Shown here in pieces: positions 13,601 through 25,008 of a stretch of DNA of 64,000 nucleotides (the first letter of the stretch is position 1; the number at the start of each line of letters is the position of its first letter). A program made the position numbers and the translations under genes. Below the pieces are notes generated by a model that saw only the letters and a list, made by a program, of their open reading frames with translations, was not told the origin of the DNA and searched no databases. Source of the stretch: Angiostrongylus vasorum (Eukaryota; Nematoda; Chromadorea; Rhabditida; Metastrongylidae); assembly GCA_018806985.1 (NCBI GenBank), contig JADANN010000177.1, positions 372,001 to 436,000 of the forward strand, given 5' to 3'.

Positions 13601-16600
13601 TGTGTCAAACAATATTACGTATGTCAGGAGTCATCATGGAATATTGTACTGTCTTGATCTAAGGTCACACTAGCCAGATTATTATGGTTCATTATTCTTC
13701 ACAATCTAAAATACTGATAATAGTAATCTACGTCCAAACCGTTTTTGTTAAAATATAAAGTCAAATAATGAGATCTTTGGGATTTGTGGTGTCGGCGATT
13801 CTATCGTAACTAAAAGAAATGTTTCAAGTTCCCTGGTTCCTCTGCTTGAATTCTGTTGAAGTAGAGGGGGAGTTGTAGATAGATTTATGTCCTTCATAGA
13901 TATCTTGGAAATCTGTTCACAAACACAAAATCACAGAAAGTGAGGAAGATGCGGAAATTTCTCTCCCATATAAAGCATAGCTTTCCAACGATTACCGCCT
14001 CATCGTGGCTTGGAGGTGTTCCTGGCTGTCGGGATGCGATGTACAGCGGAGGATTCATCCCCTAGCAGGAACTCTCGAGCTGAGGAGAGGACCGGCGTTT
14101 TCATCAGGAAGACCAACTAAGAATAAACCAATACTAGGATCCACCACCATCCTTATACCAAATTAGTCGCATAGTGGCAAATGTCCTTCTGATCCACAAG
14201 GGCGGCGATTGCTCATGGTGGTGAAGGCTTGAGGCAGACTTTGACTAGGCTGACATCGGGACTGCAAGGTATCTCAATGGATAAACCAGCAAAACTCCGA
14301 AAAGATGGGAATTATAGTGCGGCGTGTGCAACCAGTGAGGACGGGCCATCGAAGTATCTAAAGTTGGCAGAACGAATGGCTCGTTAGGATTTCACGAGGT
14401 TTGGCGAAGAGAGATTGTGAAGTACCACGGCCTGGTTAGTTAGAATCTTAGTTATCAGCAATATTCGTTTGCCCTTATTAACATTATAGACCACAACGTT
14501 TTATTTTATGTAACATCTTCTTGTATTGATCCGACTATGGAAAATTGGATGGTTATGTGTAGTACGAACAAAGAACTGATGCTCTGGGATTTGAGGTATG
14601 TAATACTACTAGTTATAATCACAATGATGCTGAGATATTTGCAAAACTCCGCACCGCAGGTGTCCGCGGTAGAGAACAAAGGCGGTATTATCTTTTCTGG
14701 GAACTAACCCGTTCACCACCACACCATACGTGTCCTTCGTTTCCCTTTTGTCTCAGCTAATTCTAATAACTAGTTATAATATTAGTATTGCTAATTTAGC
14801 TTATTAGCTAGGGTTCGCCAATTCTGTTTTACTACCACAGTGCTCAGAAGATTTTTTGAAATAAATTGCCAAGTTACGATGAATGATAAAAGCCTTTGGG
14901 ACTCCATTTTTTCGAGTTTGTGTAGTAAGTCTTCTAACAGTTGTCTTGTTGTTTTAATGTCATGAGTTCTGTTGTTATGAGAAGTTCAAACATATCCAGT
15001 TGCTGCTGTTGCGATATACTTTTACATTTTCATTTCCGTAGTTTGACATTAGCTCTTCCTAACTCCTTTAAGGTTTCGAGTGCAGGTGAATGCATGGAAA
15101 ACACCACATGGATTACTCCCACTGCGACTGTGGTCCAATCCATTGTCATCAACAGTGGTTCAAACGCCTCCTGAGATATTCGCCGCTTATGGATCACGCG
15201 GTGAGGTGGACGTGTTCGAATTAGGTACAACTAGCCCTATAAGGTACGAAGACTTCTTGGATTAACTAAGGACGCTTACCCTGCATATCAGTTCTCGGTA
15301 ATGTATCCATAGAGGACAATTTATTGCAGGACACTTTGGCCATCATTATCCGATCCGTTCACTTATTCTCAATCCAGTACCCAAGATGTGGGTTATGCTT
15401 CTAATTCATTGTTTAGTTATAATAATCCTCCCAACAGTTTACCACCTCATCGTGGATGGGAGGTATTCCAGAGTGTCGAGCTGCGATGTGCAGCGGGGGT
15501 GATCCATTTCCCCGGCAGAGTGTGTCTAGCTGAGAAGGACTCAGGCGTTTCCATCAAGAAGCTCAGCTAACAGTAAACCAATACCTGGATCCACCACCGT
15601 CCTTGTACCAAACTAGTCACATGGTGGCAAATCTCCCTCTGATCCACAAGGACGGCGACTGCCTGCGGCGGTGACAATCCAAGGCAGATTTTGACCAGGT
15701 TGACCTCGGAACTCCACGGAAACAATGGCTAAACCAGCAAAAAATGCGAAAAGTAGAGAATATGCTGAGGCCTGCACATCCAGTGAGGACAGGCCGTCCA
15801 TGTAATACAAGTAGTAAGTTATAGTAGTTCCCTCATTTGGCGACTATTCAATATGCCTTGCAGCTTCGACTTATAAACATAAGTTGAAGTATAATTTGAA
15901 TGCATAAAGACGAGAACATACGTCAAGTAACATGAGGGAACTGGGTCACGCACCTACTTCCACAGAAGTGCTAAGGTTTCCATAACTCTAGATTGTTTCG
16001 ATCTTGCTACAGGGAGAAATCTTCCCTTTTTCATCCATGCATGTTCTACCTCCATTTTTCAACCATCGTGATAACTACTTTAAGGATGATTTGCGCAACG
16101 TGACTACAGCCCTGTGTGTTTGTGAAGACACCGGCTTTGTGTACACTGGTGACTCTGAAGGAAGTCTTCGTCGATGGAATCTGAATTGGGCACCTCTCTG
16201 CGAATACATAAGTGGACCGAGAGAAATCAACTGTAAAACTTTGTTATGCAATTTTAAAACCCTTGTAGGATACTGGTAGAATTCTTAACACTTTCGTAAC
16301 CTGGCCGTGGAGTTCACCGAGTGAAATGAGTTGTTGACGTGATTTAGTACCTTCTGACGATATTTCAGCACGTTCGCCATGCAGAATCGCGTACAATGAG
16401 ATGGCGGGATCGGCTGGGCAACCAACCACAATCTTCGAACTGCGTGTACCGAACGAACAAACAAAACTACGCAGTTTTCCTGACTTGAAAGTATGTTGGA
16501 TGTTTTGTATATATTCCAACCCCTAAAGGAAGATAGTAAAGTAGGCTACCATGTATGAATAAGATCCACAAGGTCGAAGCAACGGCATGAAAGTTTTTTG

Positions 16601-16802
16601 CCAAGCACTTGTGTTGCTACTTTAACCTACATCTTTACTACATCGTTAAGCTTGAACGGACTTCTTGACTGTTTATGCAACAAAATTCTTCCAGTCACAA
16701 GCTTCAACGAGACATCGTACTTCAGTCAGTGATGTGCTCTGTCTGGAAACGGATATTCTGGTATCAGCTAGTGCAGATGGTGTAATTAAGATATGGAAAT
16801 AG
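1644..16802 (+). CDS. vps-15: VPS15 / PIK3R4 orthologue, HEAT and WD40 parts (5' partial)
   Basis: VPS15 is the pseudokinase scaffold of the class III PI3-kinase (VPS34) complex, acting in endosomal sorting and autophagy. Exons read: 1644-1773, 2515-2727, 2802-2896, 3543-~4267 (HEAT repeats; LLRHMITFLNVKSDWRLRAA and KPLLQQGLHDFEELVVVHAI match the animal family closely), 9441-9564 (linker, NSEWTEMFG), 12150-12243, 12400-12483 (THLHEHTDKV), 13227-13363, 13423-13663, 14452-14595, 15073-15243, 15330-15387, 16013-~16264 and 16695-16802 (WD40 blades, ending SASADGVIKIWK then TAG, the usual family terminus). Codon phase closes across most joins. It does not close between 4267 and 9441, so a linker exon is probably missing there; the 16264 donor is a guess. 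The N-terminal myristoylated kinase domain is not in the window and should lie to the left. Introns are full of repeats. Function is by orthology. Confidence 0.93.
1850..2130 (+). repeat. Family B tRNA-like SINE
   Basis: Reference description of family B: a ~280-bp unit with a tRNA-like head. In the 48-kb copy the A box is TGGCGCAGTGG, and in the 12-kb copy the B box is GGATCGATTCC. The body contains GATACATCGGTAGGCC-like sequence, and the tail reads GAGAGCTTTATCCTTTATT. This copy sits in the vps-15 intron 1774-2514. Confidence 0.8.
3056..3440 (+). repeat. Family D repeat
   Basis: Reference description of family D: a ~390-bp unit starting TTTACCGCCTCATCGTGG, with TGCGATGTACAGCGG, GGATCCACCACCGTCCT and TCTGATCCACAAGG inside, ending GGGCCATCCAAGTA and often an AAGT-rich tail. 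No clear tRNA boxes and no coding capacity. This copy lies just before the long VPS15 HEAT exon. Confidence 0.85.
4700..6175 (-). mobile_element. Degenerate Penelope-like element, split by a SINE
   Basis: Decayed - strand remains aligning with the 39-41 kb element. RT residues VTESFDTTILY and LLMLHERVVNMYAFSIPQF lie at 6167-5946, the YVDD region around 5410-5430 is ruined, and the endonuclease-side sequence extends to about 4700. A family C SINE interrupts it at 5446-5828. It sits in the long vps-15 intron 4268-9440 and is much older than the 39-42 kb pair. Confidence 0.75.
5446..5828 (+). repeat. Family C tRNA-like SINE with target duplication
   Basis: Reference description of family C: a ~380-bp unit with A box TAGCACAGTGG near the 5' end; B box GTTCGATTC is exact in the 62.5-kb copy. 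The 3' part has AAAAGTGCTGGGATCCGCA. Here it is flanked by the direct repeat AGTAATGGT at 5437-5445 and 5829-5837, and it splits an old Penelope element. Confidence 0.85.
6176..6517. other. Unassigned vps-15 intron sequence
   Basis: Possible weak similarity to family A variant pieces (CTGAAATATGAGCAAAACTCGAA near 6240). No gene is visible. Confidence 0.3.
6518..6820 (+). repeat. Family A SINE
   Basis: Well-preserved core with B box TGGTTCGATACCC at ~6573 and TTTTGCAAATATCTCAGCAT at ~6623. Confidence 0.75.
6821..7035 (+). repeat. Family A SINE, variant subfamily
   Basis: Follows the previous copy in tandem. The head differs (CAAGGGCCTCGG...), with a perfect B box GGTTCGAACCC at ~6913-6923, but it keeps the TATCTCAGCAT end. 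Confidence 0.7.
7070..7310 (-). repeat. Family A SINE, inverted
   Basis: Opposite orientation to both neighbours, so it forms an inverted pair with the 7325-7800 copies. The A-box region CGCGTTCACCACCACACC is kept. Confidence 0.75.
7325..7800 (+). repeat. Two tandem family A SINE pieces
   Basis: A 5'-truncated copy (7325-7590) runs directly into a full head and core (7590-7750). Both show GGTCCGGAGTTTTGCAAATATC. Confidence 0.75.
7801..8850. other. Unassigned vps-15 intron sequence
   Basis: No repeat family named here was recognised. An 85-codon - strand frame at 8666-8409 has no recognisable motif, so the region may be decayed mobile DNA. Confidence 0.3.
8855..9232 (+). repeat. Family D repeat
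   Basis: Complete copy ending ATCCAAGTAAGTAAGT, one of the clearest AAGT tails. It lies 208 bp before the VPS15 linker exon. Confidence 0.85.
9758..10090 (+). repeat. Family C SINE
   Basis: A-box-like ATGGCACAGTGGTAG at the head. The 3' part has AGTCCTGGGATCCGCACAGCAG. Diverged B box. Confidence 0.75.
10091..10674. other. Unassigned vps-15 intron sequence
   Basis: AT-rich. Open frames on both strands are short and show no family features. Confidence 0.3.
10675..10990 (-). repeat. Family C SINE, inverted
   Basis: On the - strand the B box reads AGTTCGATCCC (~10913-10923). The 3' part begins at ~10700 with CCCGGATCCCAGCA on the + strand. Confidence 0.75.
11055..11690 (-). mobile_element. RTE-like retrotransposon, decayed 3' part
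   Basis: The sequence parallels 63140-63720 (TTGTTATCTCGT start, CGCGTGCAAGA, GTCACTAATGGCTCTT) but has many indels and no open frame. It is an older copy inside the vps-15 intron 9565-12149. Confidence 0.65.
11835..12122 (-). repeat. Family B SINE, inverted
   Basis: Complete copy ending 28 bp before the VPS15 exon at 12150. The B box GGATCGATTCC reads on the - strand near 12050. Confidence 0.8.
12673..13076. repeat. Foldback element with ~155-bp imperfect inverted arms
   Basis: The left arm (12673-~12828) and right arm (~12920-13076) are imperfect reverse complements, including GCGATTGTTGGTC, GACTGTTA-ACGATGCTTT and GAGCACGAGACC, with about 90 bp between. It resembles none of the other families and lies in the vps-15 intron 12484-13226. 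A MITE or foldback origin is likely, but no target duplication was recognised. Confidence 0.65.
13986..14362 (+). repeat. Family D repeat
   Basis: Complete but diverged copy. Lies in the vps-15 intron 13664-14451. Confidence 0.8.
14618..14770 (-). repeat. Family A SINE, core and head only
   Basis: Starts 23 bp after a VPS15 exon end. GATGCTGAGATATTTGCAAAAC marks its 3' end. Confidence 0.7.
15425..15816 (+). repeat. Family D repeat
   Basis: Complete copy in the vps-15 intron 15388-16012. The 3' tail reads CAAGTAGTAAG. Confidence 0.82.
16259..16503 (-). CDS. Possible antisense exon inside the last vps-15 intron
   Basis: A stop-free stretch on the - strand, bounded by an acceptor-like TTTCAAG and a donor-like CAG|GTTACG, with phase 0 at both ends. 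It reads about 81 residues, including SSKIVVGCPADPAISLYAIL and SRQQLISLGELHGQV. The spacing faintly recalls a WD40 blade of WDR4/Trm82-type proteins (human WDR4 has a similar RQQL...QV stretch), but that is weak similarity. No flanking exons of such a gene were found, and the + strand here is full of stops, so it is not vps-15 coding sequence. It could be a gene fragment, an antisense exon or chance. Confidence 0.3.
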
Positions 16803-17970
16803 CTCCGAGCTACTTCTTTATATTTAAATGTTCAATATATGGGTATCGATTTGCTGTACCATGCAACAGTTTATAGCGAACCGGTATTTCCAAATTTATG
16901 TACATTTATTAAAATGTCAATACTAAAGAAGCATACGAAGATTGGAAAAACTCTAGAGAAAAAACGATTACAGTGAAGCGATTAATTTACAGAGTTAGGA
17001 GAGCGTGAGTGAGTTACGATCCTTGGATGATCTGAAACAAGAAAGAAAATAAGCAACGACACGAAAACGAATCAGTACTGTTATCTGCACTAGTACTTAA
17101 CGAAAAGCACACAATGCGATGACTCAGGCTCATATAACAGGATTAGAACAAAACAGCGACTAGGTACGTAATAATAACCACAGATTGAATGACAAACATG
17201 CTGACGACAAGGACAATGAGCTTTGGGAGTTACCATTCACAACAGATGTACTAGTCAGACATTACATTCACATGCATACAGAGCTGACTGACAGAGTGCA
17301 AATTCACACGCAGCACCATAACTGATTTCTGATGGTTACAGCGGTATGTGGTCATCATGGTATACTATTTTTCAGGGCAACCACCATGTGAATTGCGTAC
17401 GTCGTCGCGGCTTTCCTTATTTGAAATCCAAGACTGCCGCGGTATAAAGATAACTCATATTCATCAAAATTTGGTCCTAATTCGAAAAAACCGATGGTAT
17501 TTAGATGCAAACAACCTTGCTCCAATATGCCAACAGTAAGCAATATGTCAATGTAGTGTGATGGAGAAATTACTAGTAGAGATCGCATTAGCGGCGAAGT
17601 ATCACAGAAATTTCATGGTGCAGTTTAATGATGTACAGGTTGATAGAAAAGATAGTGTAAAACACTAAAGTCAACTGAATTTGATAAACTACCAATGTAA
17701 ACTGCAAATAACGTGAAGTAAAGAAAATTCGGACTGAAGCACCTCTAATTTCCAACTAAGAAAAAGCTTCCTTAATGGTCCAGGGAACATCCAACGTAGA
17801 CAGCCAATCCATATATTTAAGGAAGGGACACCATAGGGAAAAATTTCCAAAAAGTCATCGAAGCCAATCACGTACAGAACATTGTACTTGTCCTCTAAAG
17901 ACACAGTAAATGCCTATTCACAGAACAACTTCACCGTCCTTTGTGGATAAAAGCTGCATGACTTTGAAAA
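16803..17970. other. Convergent 3' region between vps-15 and fzr-1
   Basis: 1.17 kb between two stop codons facing each other. No repeat family was recognised. Opposed short frames exist at 17348-17539 (+) and 17588-17355 (-), but neither has domain features. Confidence 0.45.
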
Positions 17971-20900
17971 TCATCGTAGACTGTGAAAAAGATTCAATTT
18001 GCTTCGAGCTGTTCGCTGCTGACCAGATTTGCTAAAGACATGCCAGAATCGCAACGTTTCGTCACCCGCACCTGTCACGATCGATTCTCCATCGGGTGAC
18101 ATGGCCTAAAACAACAAGGATAGTTCAGGTGCAAAGGCTTCGTCACACAAAGCATAAAAGTGGGAAACAATGAGTTCCTAAAAGTCAGAAGAAGAAACAC
18201 CAACTAGATATAAAACGCGGAACTGATGTCCAGAAAGTTTCGTTACTGGTTGGAGACTTGGGTATTTCCATATGATGACCTTAAAATAAAAAAAATAAAC
18301 CAAACAACTAGTAGAAAACTGAAGGACTTCTGTCATACAGCAGCTATTCATTATGAAGACTGGTTAAAAAAACATGGAAAACAGAGCGGAATTAGATGGT
18401 TCTATGTGGATAATTAACTAAGCCAACCTGATTCAATGAATAACCATGGGTCGACACCAATTCACTGCTGTGCTTCGACCACGCGACATTGCAAACCTCA
18501 AGTGACAACAAATTATAGGCAGTGTCGTCAATTTTTACTCACTCCATACTACTTTTTTAATGGCAGGGTATTATGTGATAACCATAACGACGCTGAGATA
18601 TTTGCAAAATTCCGGAGCGCAGGTGTACGCGGTGGGGAACGAACGTGCTATTACCCTTTCGGGGGGGGCTAACGTGTTCACCACCACACCATACGGATCC
18701 TTCGTTTCGTTTTCCTCTCAGCAATGTTATTGACTTATAGGTGCTATCAGCAATCATCCGTCAACGAGATTGATCTGGGGAGCACAAATCGGTACTGAAC
18801 CCATTTAACCTGGTGGTAAAAGCATGTTCGGTCCCCACCGCAGACAGCAGTAGACCAGAGTTTTGCAAATATCTCAGCATCGTTATGGTTATAAGAAGTG
18901 TAGTTCTGCAATTATATTACATATTAAAGTTCAGTAGAACAGAATCTGAAAAGCAACGGAGATGGGAAATCATCGTCACTTACTTGACTTCCAGTATCAA
19001 TAGCTTGCATAGGCTGTCCAGTAAGGGTGTTCCAAAACCGTAAATGACGATCTGCAGTTCCGCCTCCAGAAACAAGAAGACCATGATGATGTGGCGACCA
19101 AGCAAGTGCTTTCACAGCAGCACTATGTTCGGTGAATACCTTAAGACCGTTACATTATCGCACTGAAACCTTCACCTTCCCTTTCCCATTTATCCTGGAT
19201 AAATTTCCACAGGATGTAGTACGAGAAAAAAACGACAAAAATTTTGAACACAAGATGTTAATCAGAAAGATTCACAAAACCCAAAGATTGGATAACATTA
19301 ATATTCGTGAAATTTCTTTAATCTTTCTTTGGTGGAATGATTAATGGAAGAACTTTCACATATTAAAACGTATTGACACACTTGACTAGGGTCAGTTCGC
19401 CGCATTGACCATACCAGCAACTGGTTATCATTTCCACCCGAGGCCAGATATTGTTTGTCAGGGGACCACTTTAAACCACACACCTAAATATAAATTATCG
19501 ACGGCACACATCGCAGTAAATAGTTGCAGCTTATGAAAATAATTCTATAATGACAACACTGCAGAAGCAAACACCTCCTGGCGATGAGCGCTCATCTTCT
19601 TCTCCGTCACATGTGGTTGCCGAATGTCGCGTTGGATGATGTGACGGTCTCGACTGCCCGAACACACCAGATCACCATTCCATGCCAAACAACCTACTCG
19701 TGAAGTATGGCCAGATAATTCCATAGTCATCTTTTGCGTATGTACATCCCAAATCTAGAGCATTACATTCGACTCGATGAATGACTGTCATCGACAATGA
19801 TAAAATGAATTCAAGTGGTCGCTATCCTACCTGAGTGATACCACGATTTGTACCAACAGCTAGAAGTTCACCTTTGTCCGCCCACTGTACAGACGTTACG
19901 GTATCTTGATCGTTCACCAAATCACACAGTTTCACTACCTTAACAACAATGATAATCAACTCATCTTGAAAATTTTTGGAAAGAAGTTAGAGTTGATGAA
20001 TCTCACCTTCTTGAATAACATGAGCCCTACATTTATGCCGTGAAATATGTTACTGGGGCAGGATATGTCCTTCTCGACTTCAACAACGTTTTCATTTCCA
20101 GTTTTATTCATTTAAAAAAATGTCAACTTGCAGGAATAAAATTTTCGAGACTGACTACGTCGCTTAACTTCCTGTCCCATTAATGACGCTTCAGGAAGAT
20201 CAAGCGAAATTCCGAAGGCGCGATGCCCATACTGTTTAGTGATACATAGTAAGATGCTAAAACCCTACTCCTCCATTTGTGTACGAGAGAGGTAACCGTG
20301 TCAACCTAAACTCAGACTCCAAACCGTTCCAGCATTTTTTCTTCCACGGCAGAGTTGGAAATGTAGAGCCCTCCTCTGTGCTTGACAATTAACGCTAACC
20401 ATTTGGATTAGGTCTAGCAACACCCAGATCGCGTCGTGTAAATCCGCAAAAACAAAAGAAACAAAATAATCTTGCGACTATGTGGGTCGGATTTCGCAAA
20501 CCTGGCTGGTCGTCACTCTCAGACACCATTTCTCGAATCTGCTTCTCATCCAGTTCAATTTGATGTTGCTTTCCCTACATTTTGTCAATCTTTGCTAAGG
20601 ATATTAGAAACAGGAAAGAAAGCACAATGTTTAACTTTTATCTACTACCCGTAATCTTTTCACAGCAAGGTATTATGTGAAATAAAGCCGCGATGATGGC
20701 GAGATAATTGCAAAACCTGGACCACCGGCCCTATCGAACCGCGATTACCCTTTACGAAGAGTCACGTGTTACGCACAGCACCACTGAGGGCCCTCGTTCT
20801 GCTGTTCTCTCGACCAAAGGGTGCCATCAATAGTCACCTGTCAACGGGAATTAACTGGACAGCATAAAGTGGCATTAAACCTAGTTAAGTCGATGTTGTA

Positions 20901-23900
20901 GTCGAAATCACGATGTACAGCTTTTATCTACTGTCCATCAATTTTTTTTTGAGTGACAAGTAAGCCCCCGAAAAGGGCAACCGCGGTATGCTGTGGCCTG
21001 GGCTTCAAGTGTTGCAAATATCTCAGCATCACTGAGGAAGAAAATCGATTTAAAAGTGAAAAAACTGTAAAGTCAAGAAAGGCGCATGTCCCAATGTAAT
21101 GGTTACGGGCAACATTCATACGGTACAAATGGTCCTAATCTGAATTTTATTTTTGAGTATTCACGGTGTTAACTAATAAAAAGAACGTCAGTGGAATTTG
21201 GTACGATTACGTTGGTTCGTAAACGAGAAGGGGGTTTAATATTGAGTCCAAAATATGAAGAAAAATCCTATACGAAAATACAAAACGGATCTCCGACACT
21301 CATTCACACTCAACTCAAATACCAGGAATCACCCCCTCACTGGTAGTGAACTTCTCCAAATAGTGGCAAGCCTCCCTACAACTCACAATAGCGGAAGACT
21401 ACCCTTTCTGACTAGCTCGTAAATCTGTAGCTACTAAGAAATTACAAAGAAAATAATCGGTCAACCGTTGGTAAGAAAGCCTTAGTATACGCTAAACGCT
21501 CCAGACTACGACTTACGATAATGAGACAATGGAAAAGGGCAGTTCAAATGTTGTATTGCACAGACTTTCATTGAAAGCGAATCAAAACAAAAAGGCCATA
21601 CCATGTTGTAGATAACGTTTCGTGCCCTGCACCACTGCCTCGTCAAATGATGATCCCAACGCATTTCTTGAGGCAGCGCGTCACATGGAATTCCATGTCA
21701 TCGCGCTACGCAAAATAAAAACCAAGAAAATCGACCCTCATCCATCTGTTCAGAAAAGTTTGGACGTCGGTAGCAAACACTTTGTCGATAACATGAACTA
21801 GTGGAACCACAACTCCACGCCAACCCATGCTACTGCTCAAGCGGCCCTCTGAGCGTTCTTCTATGCAGCACAGATGTGGATTGATACAACATCGAAATTG
21901 ATATTTTAGACAATAAGGCACACAGAAGGCTTGAAATATAGCCGGGTTGTGCATTTCAGACATCCCGATGTCATGCAATTTCCTATATGCAGAAGAACAT
22001 ATTTAGAAATTATAATAGATGGACCAGCCATGCAATGGAATCAATAGGGGATAAGATGAACAAAAGAGTAGCCAAAAATGATGGACGCTTCTCTAAGATA
22101 GTTCATTTAACGGGTTTGTGACCCTCACTAAGAAGCTAAGTTCGCAGCTGGAAATGATTTTTCGAGTATAGAATGGTACATGTAGAGATCATAGCGCTTG
22201 AAAAAGACTACCACCATGGACGACGCTGGCATGGAAAAAAAGGAACAGGAAATTAACTGTGGTATGGACCACTCGGTGAACACGTAATGTCCAAGTACGT
22301 GAGTAAATAATCAACTCCGACATCAACAAGCGATCTCCCAAAACACACCTTCGTCAAGCTATTTGACTTGTCACTTACTACGTAAAGGAAAAAAGTCCAG
22401 CAAATTACCTGACTATTACAAGCGCTCCATAAATATACACACGTATTCAGACCGACGGAAAGCATATTTTGTGACGACCAATCGACTAGGTTTAGGTAGA
22501 AGTCATCTTGCAACTCCGGAGCGTCCAGTACCTGAAAATAACCATTTTCCAATAAAACATGTTATGAAAGTCCTGCAGGTTTTCGGTGATAAAAAAACAC
22601 ACCTTGTACGGGTTTTTCGGAACTTTCCTTTGTGGTTTTCGCGGACTTTTTAAAAGTCTTTGACTATCATCGCTCAATGGCCCCGAAAATGGCGACAAAG
22701 TGAAACTAAATTTTAGAAAAATACATTTGAGGTCTATGTAATAAATTTGGAATTTGACAAGCAATGTTACAATACTGAACGAATTTAAAATGGAAAAAAA
22801 ACTATGCCAAAAATGTGATCTAAAATATGACAATAACGTGAAACACATGCCTATGAGATGTGCTTGGATCCTCTAACTTAGTAGGAGTGCGCTTAATGTA
22901 GCTAAAAAGCCCCCCAGCAGGGCTACTGGGCGGTTTTTCCGTTTCCACATCTTTGTAGCAAGACTGAAAGCGAATTCGATTTCCAGTACTACCACATATC
23001 AGGGAATTTGCACGTCCAACAAAGGTCAGAAGCACAACTCACCCGTATATCATCAATCCTATCCTGCAGTAATTCATTTCGAAGTAACGCACGAACTACC
23101 ATCTGATCTTGTCGAGATTCGTCAGTGCTCGGATTCTACAACAATCGAGTTATACGACCACAATTATCTTTAAATGAAATGTTCGCGAACATCAAATATG
23201 GCTTCTTCTAGAACGTAACAGTGTACTCAACGACCTCATTAATGCTCACTTTTATCAAGTAAAACATCAAGAAATTATAATGTTAACTTTTGTTTGCTGC
23301 CCTTTATCATTTCTCACTGCAGGATATCACGTGAAATACAAGCACTACGATGTTTAAATAATTGCAAAACTTGGCCCACATGCCAGATCGAACCCACGAT
23401 TACCATTTCCGAAGGTTCAAGTGTTGGATCCTGCCGTGAAAGACAATAAGGGGCAGTAAACAAATAGTTAACATTGTAATCTCGACTACAGATTCAGCAA
23501 AACTGGGTTCAACATCGATTTGTGCTCTCCAAATCAATCCCGCTGACGGGTGATTGCTGATGGCACCATTAGTTAGAAAAATTAGCTGAGAGAAAGGCAA
23601 AGCAAGGGCTTCAGTGGTGCAACGGGTCACACATGAGGCCCTGGAAAGGGTAATAATAGGTTCGAATCTGGCCTGGGATCCACGTTTTGCAAATATCTCA
23701 GCATCATAGTGGTTACATTTGACATCAACAAAATTAATGTGGCAGCGACGACGGCCAATAATTTAGCCCGAATCAGTTCCTAACGTGAAGCACGAGGTAC
23801 AGAAAGAAGGTAAACAATGTACAAATGCAATGAAGTACAACGAAAGAGAAGGCAGAACCGTTACCTGTGCTGGATTATATTGTGAGCCAGGGCTTCCATT

Positions 23901-24721
23901 ATTATTTGACGCATTTGTGGAAGCTGATGGAACACGGCTCGCATTCGGACGTTTAAACTGACTAGGCGACTACAATGGTATGAAAAATATCGAACTGAAT
24001 AACACTTAAAAGCACAAACAGGTTACGATAACCCACCTCTTGATCGGGGCAAACTATTGCATTGTATCGAGTCGACCATTCCTGATTCGGCTTGCGAATA
24101 GGTATGAATCGATCGCCATAGCTCTTCGTAGGAGTAACCAATGGAGAACGAACCTAAACACTAATTAGTTAACAAAGTCAACAATAACAATGTTGAGACA
24201 TCTGCAAAACTCCGGACTGCTAGTGTCTGCAGTGGAGACCGAACACGCTATTACCCTTTCCGGGGGGCAAATGCGTTCACTACCACTCCATGCAAGTCCT
24301 TAGTTTCGCCCTTCTCTCAGCCGTGTTTATTGACCTACAGGTACCATCAGCGATCACGCGTCAATAGTATATTTAACAAATCGGCAAAACATAAAACTAT
24401 AACGGTGAGAAACAGACCGGAGCCGAACCAATCTTCACAGGAGATGTTCCAGGATTATGAGGTTTCAACAGTTTTCTCTCCTTGTCTGAGCATGGACCAG
24501 ATATCATACCTTGAAAAACAATCGAGTCCGAAAAAATCTTAAAACGGAATTTTGAGTTTAAAAAAATTACATATGACAAGCGAATAAGGTAGAGAGGTGA
24601 GAAGCATCCTAGAAAACCGTATGCGCCCTTATTTAAGCATTGAGTCAAACCATTACCTCTGCAGCGAACAACAAACGCACCATCTTCTTTAACTGCAGTT
24701 CCTTTAAAAATCGTTGCTCTA
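17971..24721 (-). CDS. fzr-1: Fizzy-related / Cdh1 APC/C activator (5' end uncertain)
   Basis: This is the substrate-recruiting activator of the anaphase-promoting complex in mitotic exit and G1. Exons on the - strand: 24657-24721 (probable, reading EQRFLKELQLKKM), 24037-24153 (C-box DRFIPIR), 23865-23969, 23043-23135 (VVRALLRNELLQDRIDDIR), 22845-22963, 22603-22705 (LLKSPRKPQRKVPKNPYK), 22409-22531 (VLDAPELQDDFYLNLVDWSS), 19831-19938, 19575-19754, 19382-19483, 18984-19139 (SGGGTADRHLRFWNTLTGQP), 18428-18496, 18205-18279 and 17971-18105. From 24153 on, all phases close to 494 residues, including the seven-bladed WD40 propeller. The terminus is LNLFHSLR then TGA, where the human protein ends in the APC3-binding Ile-Arg tail. 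The initiator exon was not placed and probably lies upstream of 24721. The 2.5-kb intron 19939-22408 is the largest. Confidence 0.95.
18535..18815 (-). repeat. Family A SINE
   Basis: Lies in the fzr-1 intron 18497-18983. The head reads GTTCACCACCACACCATACGG on the + strand. Confidence 0.75.
18806..18895 (+). repeat. Family A SINE fragment
   Basis: Short core-only piece (CAGAGTTTTGCAAATATCTC) abutting the previous copy in the opposite orientation. Confidence 0.65.
19939..22408. other. Large fzr-1 intron
   Basis: Joins the first WD40 exon to the next blade. Apart from a family A variant at 20650-20920, no recognisable element was found; several - strand frames (e.g. 21978-21706) lack motifs. 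Confidence 0.6.
20650..20920 (-). repeat. Family A variant SINE
   Basis: Variant subfamily with the GTGTTACGCACAGCACCA head and an altered 3' core (GATAATTGCAAAACC), like the copies at 23290 and 36965. Confidence 0.6.
23290..23420 (-). repeat. Family A variant SINE, 3' fragment
   Basis: Carries ATAATTGCAAAACTTGG and AGATCGAACCCACGATTACC. Truncated where the next copy begins. Confidence 0.6.
23425..23715 (+). repeat. Family A variant SINE
   Basis: Full-length variant copy. B box AGGTTCGAATCTGG near 23650, ending TTTTGCAAATATCTCAGCATC. It lies in the fzr-1 intron 23136-23864. Confidence 0.7.
24188..24370 (-). repeat. Family A SINE
   Basis: Core and head only, inside the intron between the putative first fzr-1 exon found and the C-box exon. 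Confidence 0.7.
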
Positions 24722-25008
24722 CTCAAATAATTAGCTTAGGAACAATGATTTAGTCCTACGAACATTCTAGCAATAATCAAAAAAGTTACTTTGATGTTAC
24801 AACGCAACAACGAAGTCACAAAAATCAAGGACTTCTGCCTTGCAAGAAGTAGTTTTACACATTTCCGGAAGCGTCCATCTAGTCTTATAGAAATCGTCAC
24901 GATTCTCATCGAGGACAACTGTGAATGAACACTAACAGTTAACTTGGATGTGAGATTTCAACGCGTTAAGGACCTCTAAATGGTTTTATTCCCTAATTTT
25001 GAGATAAC

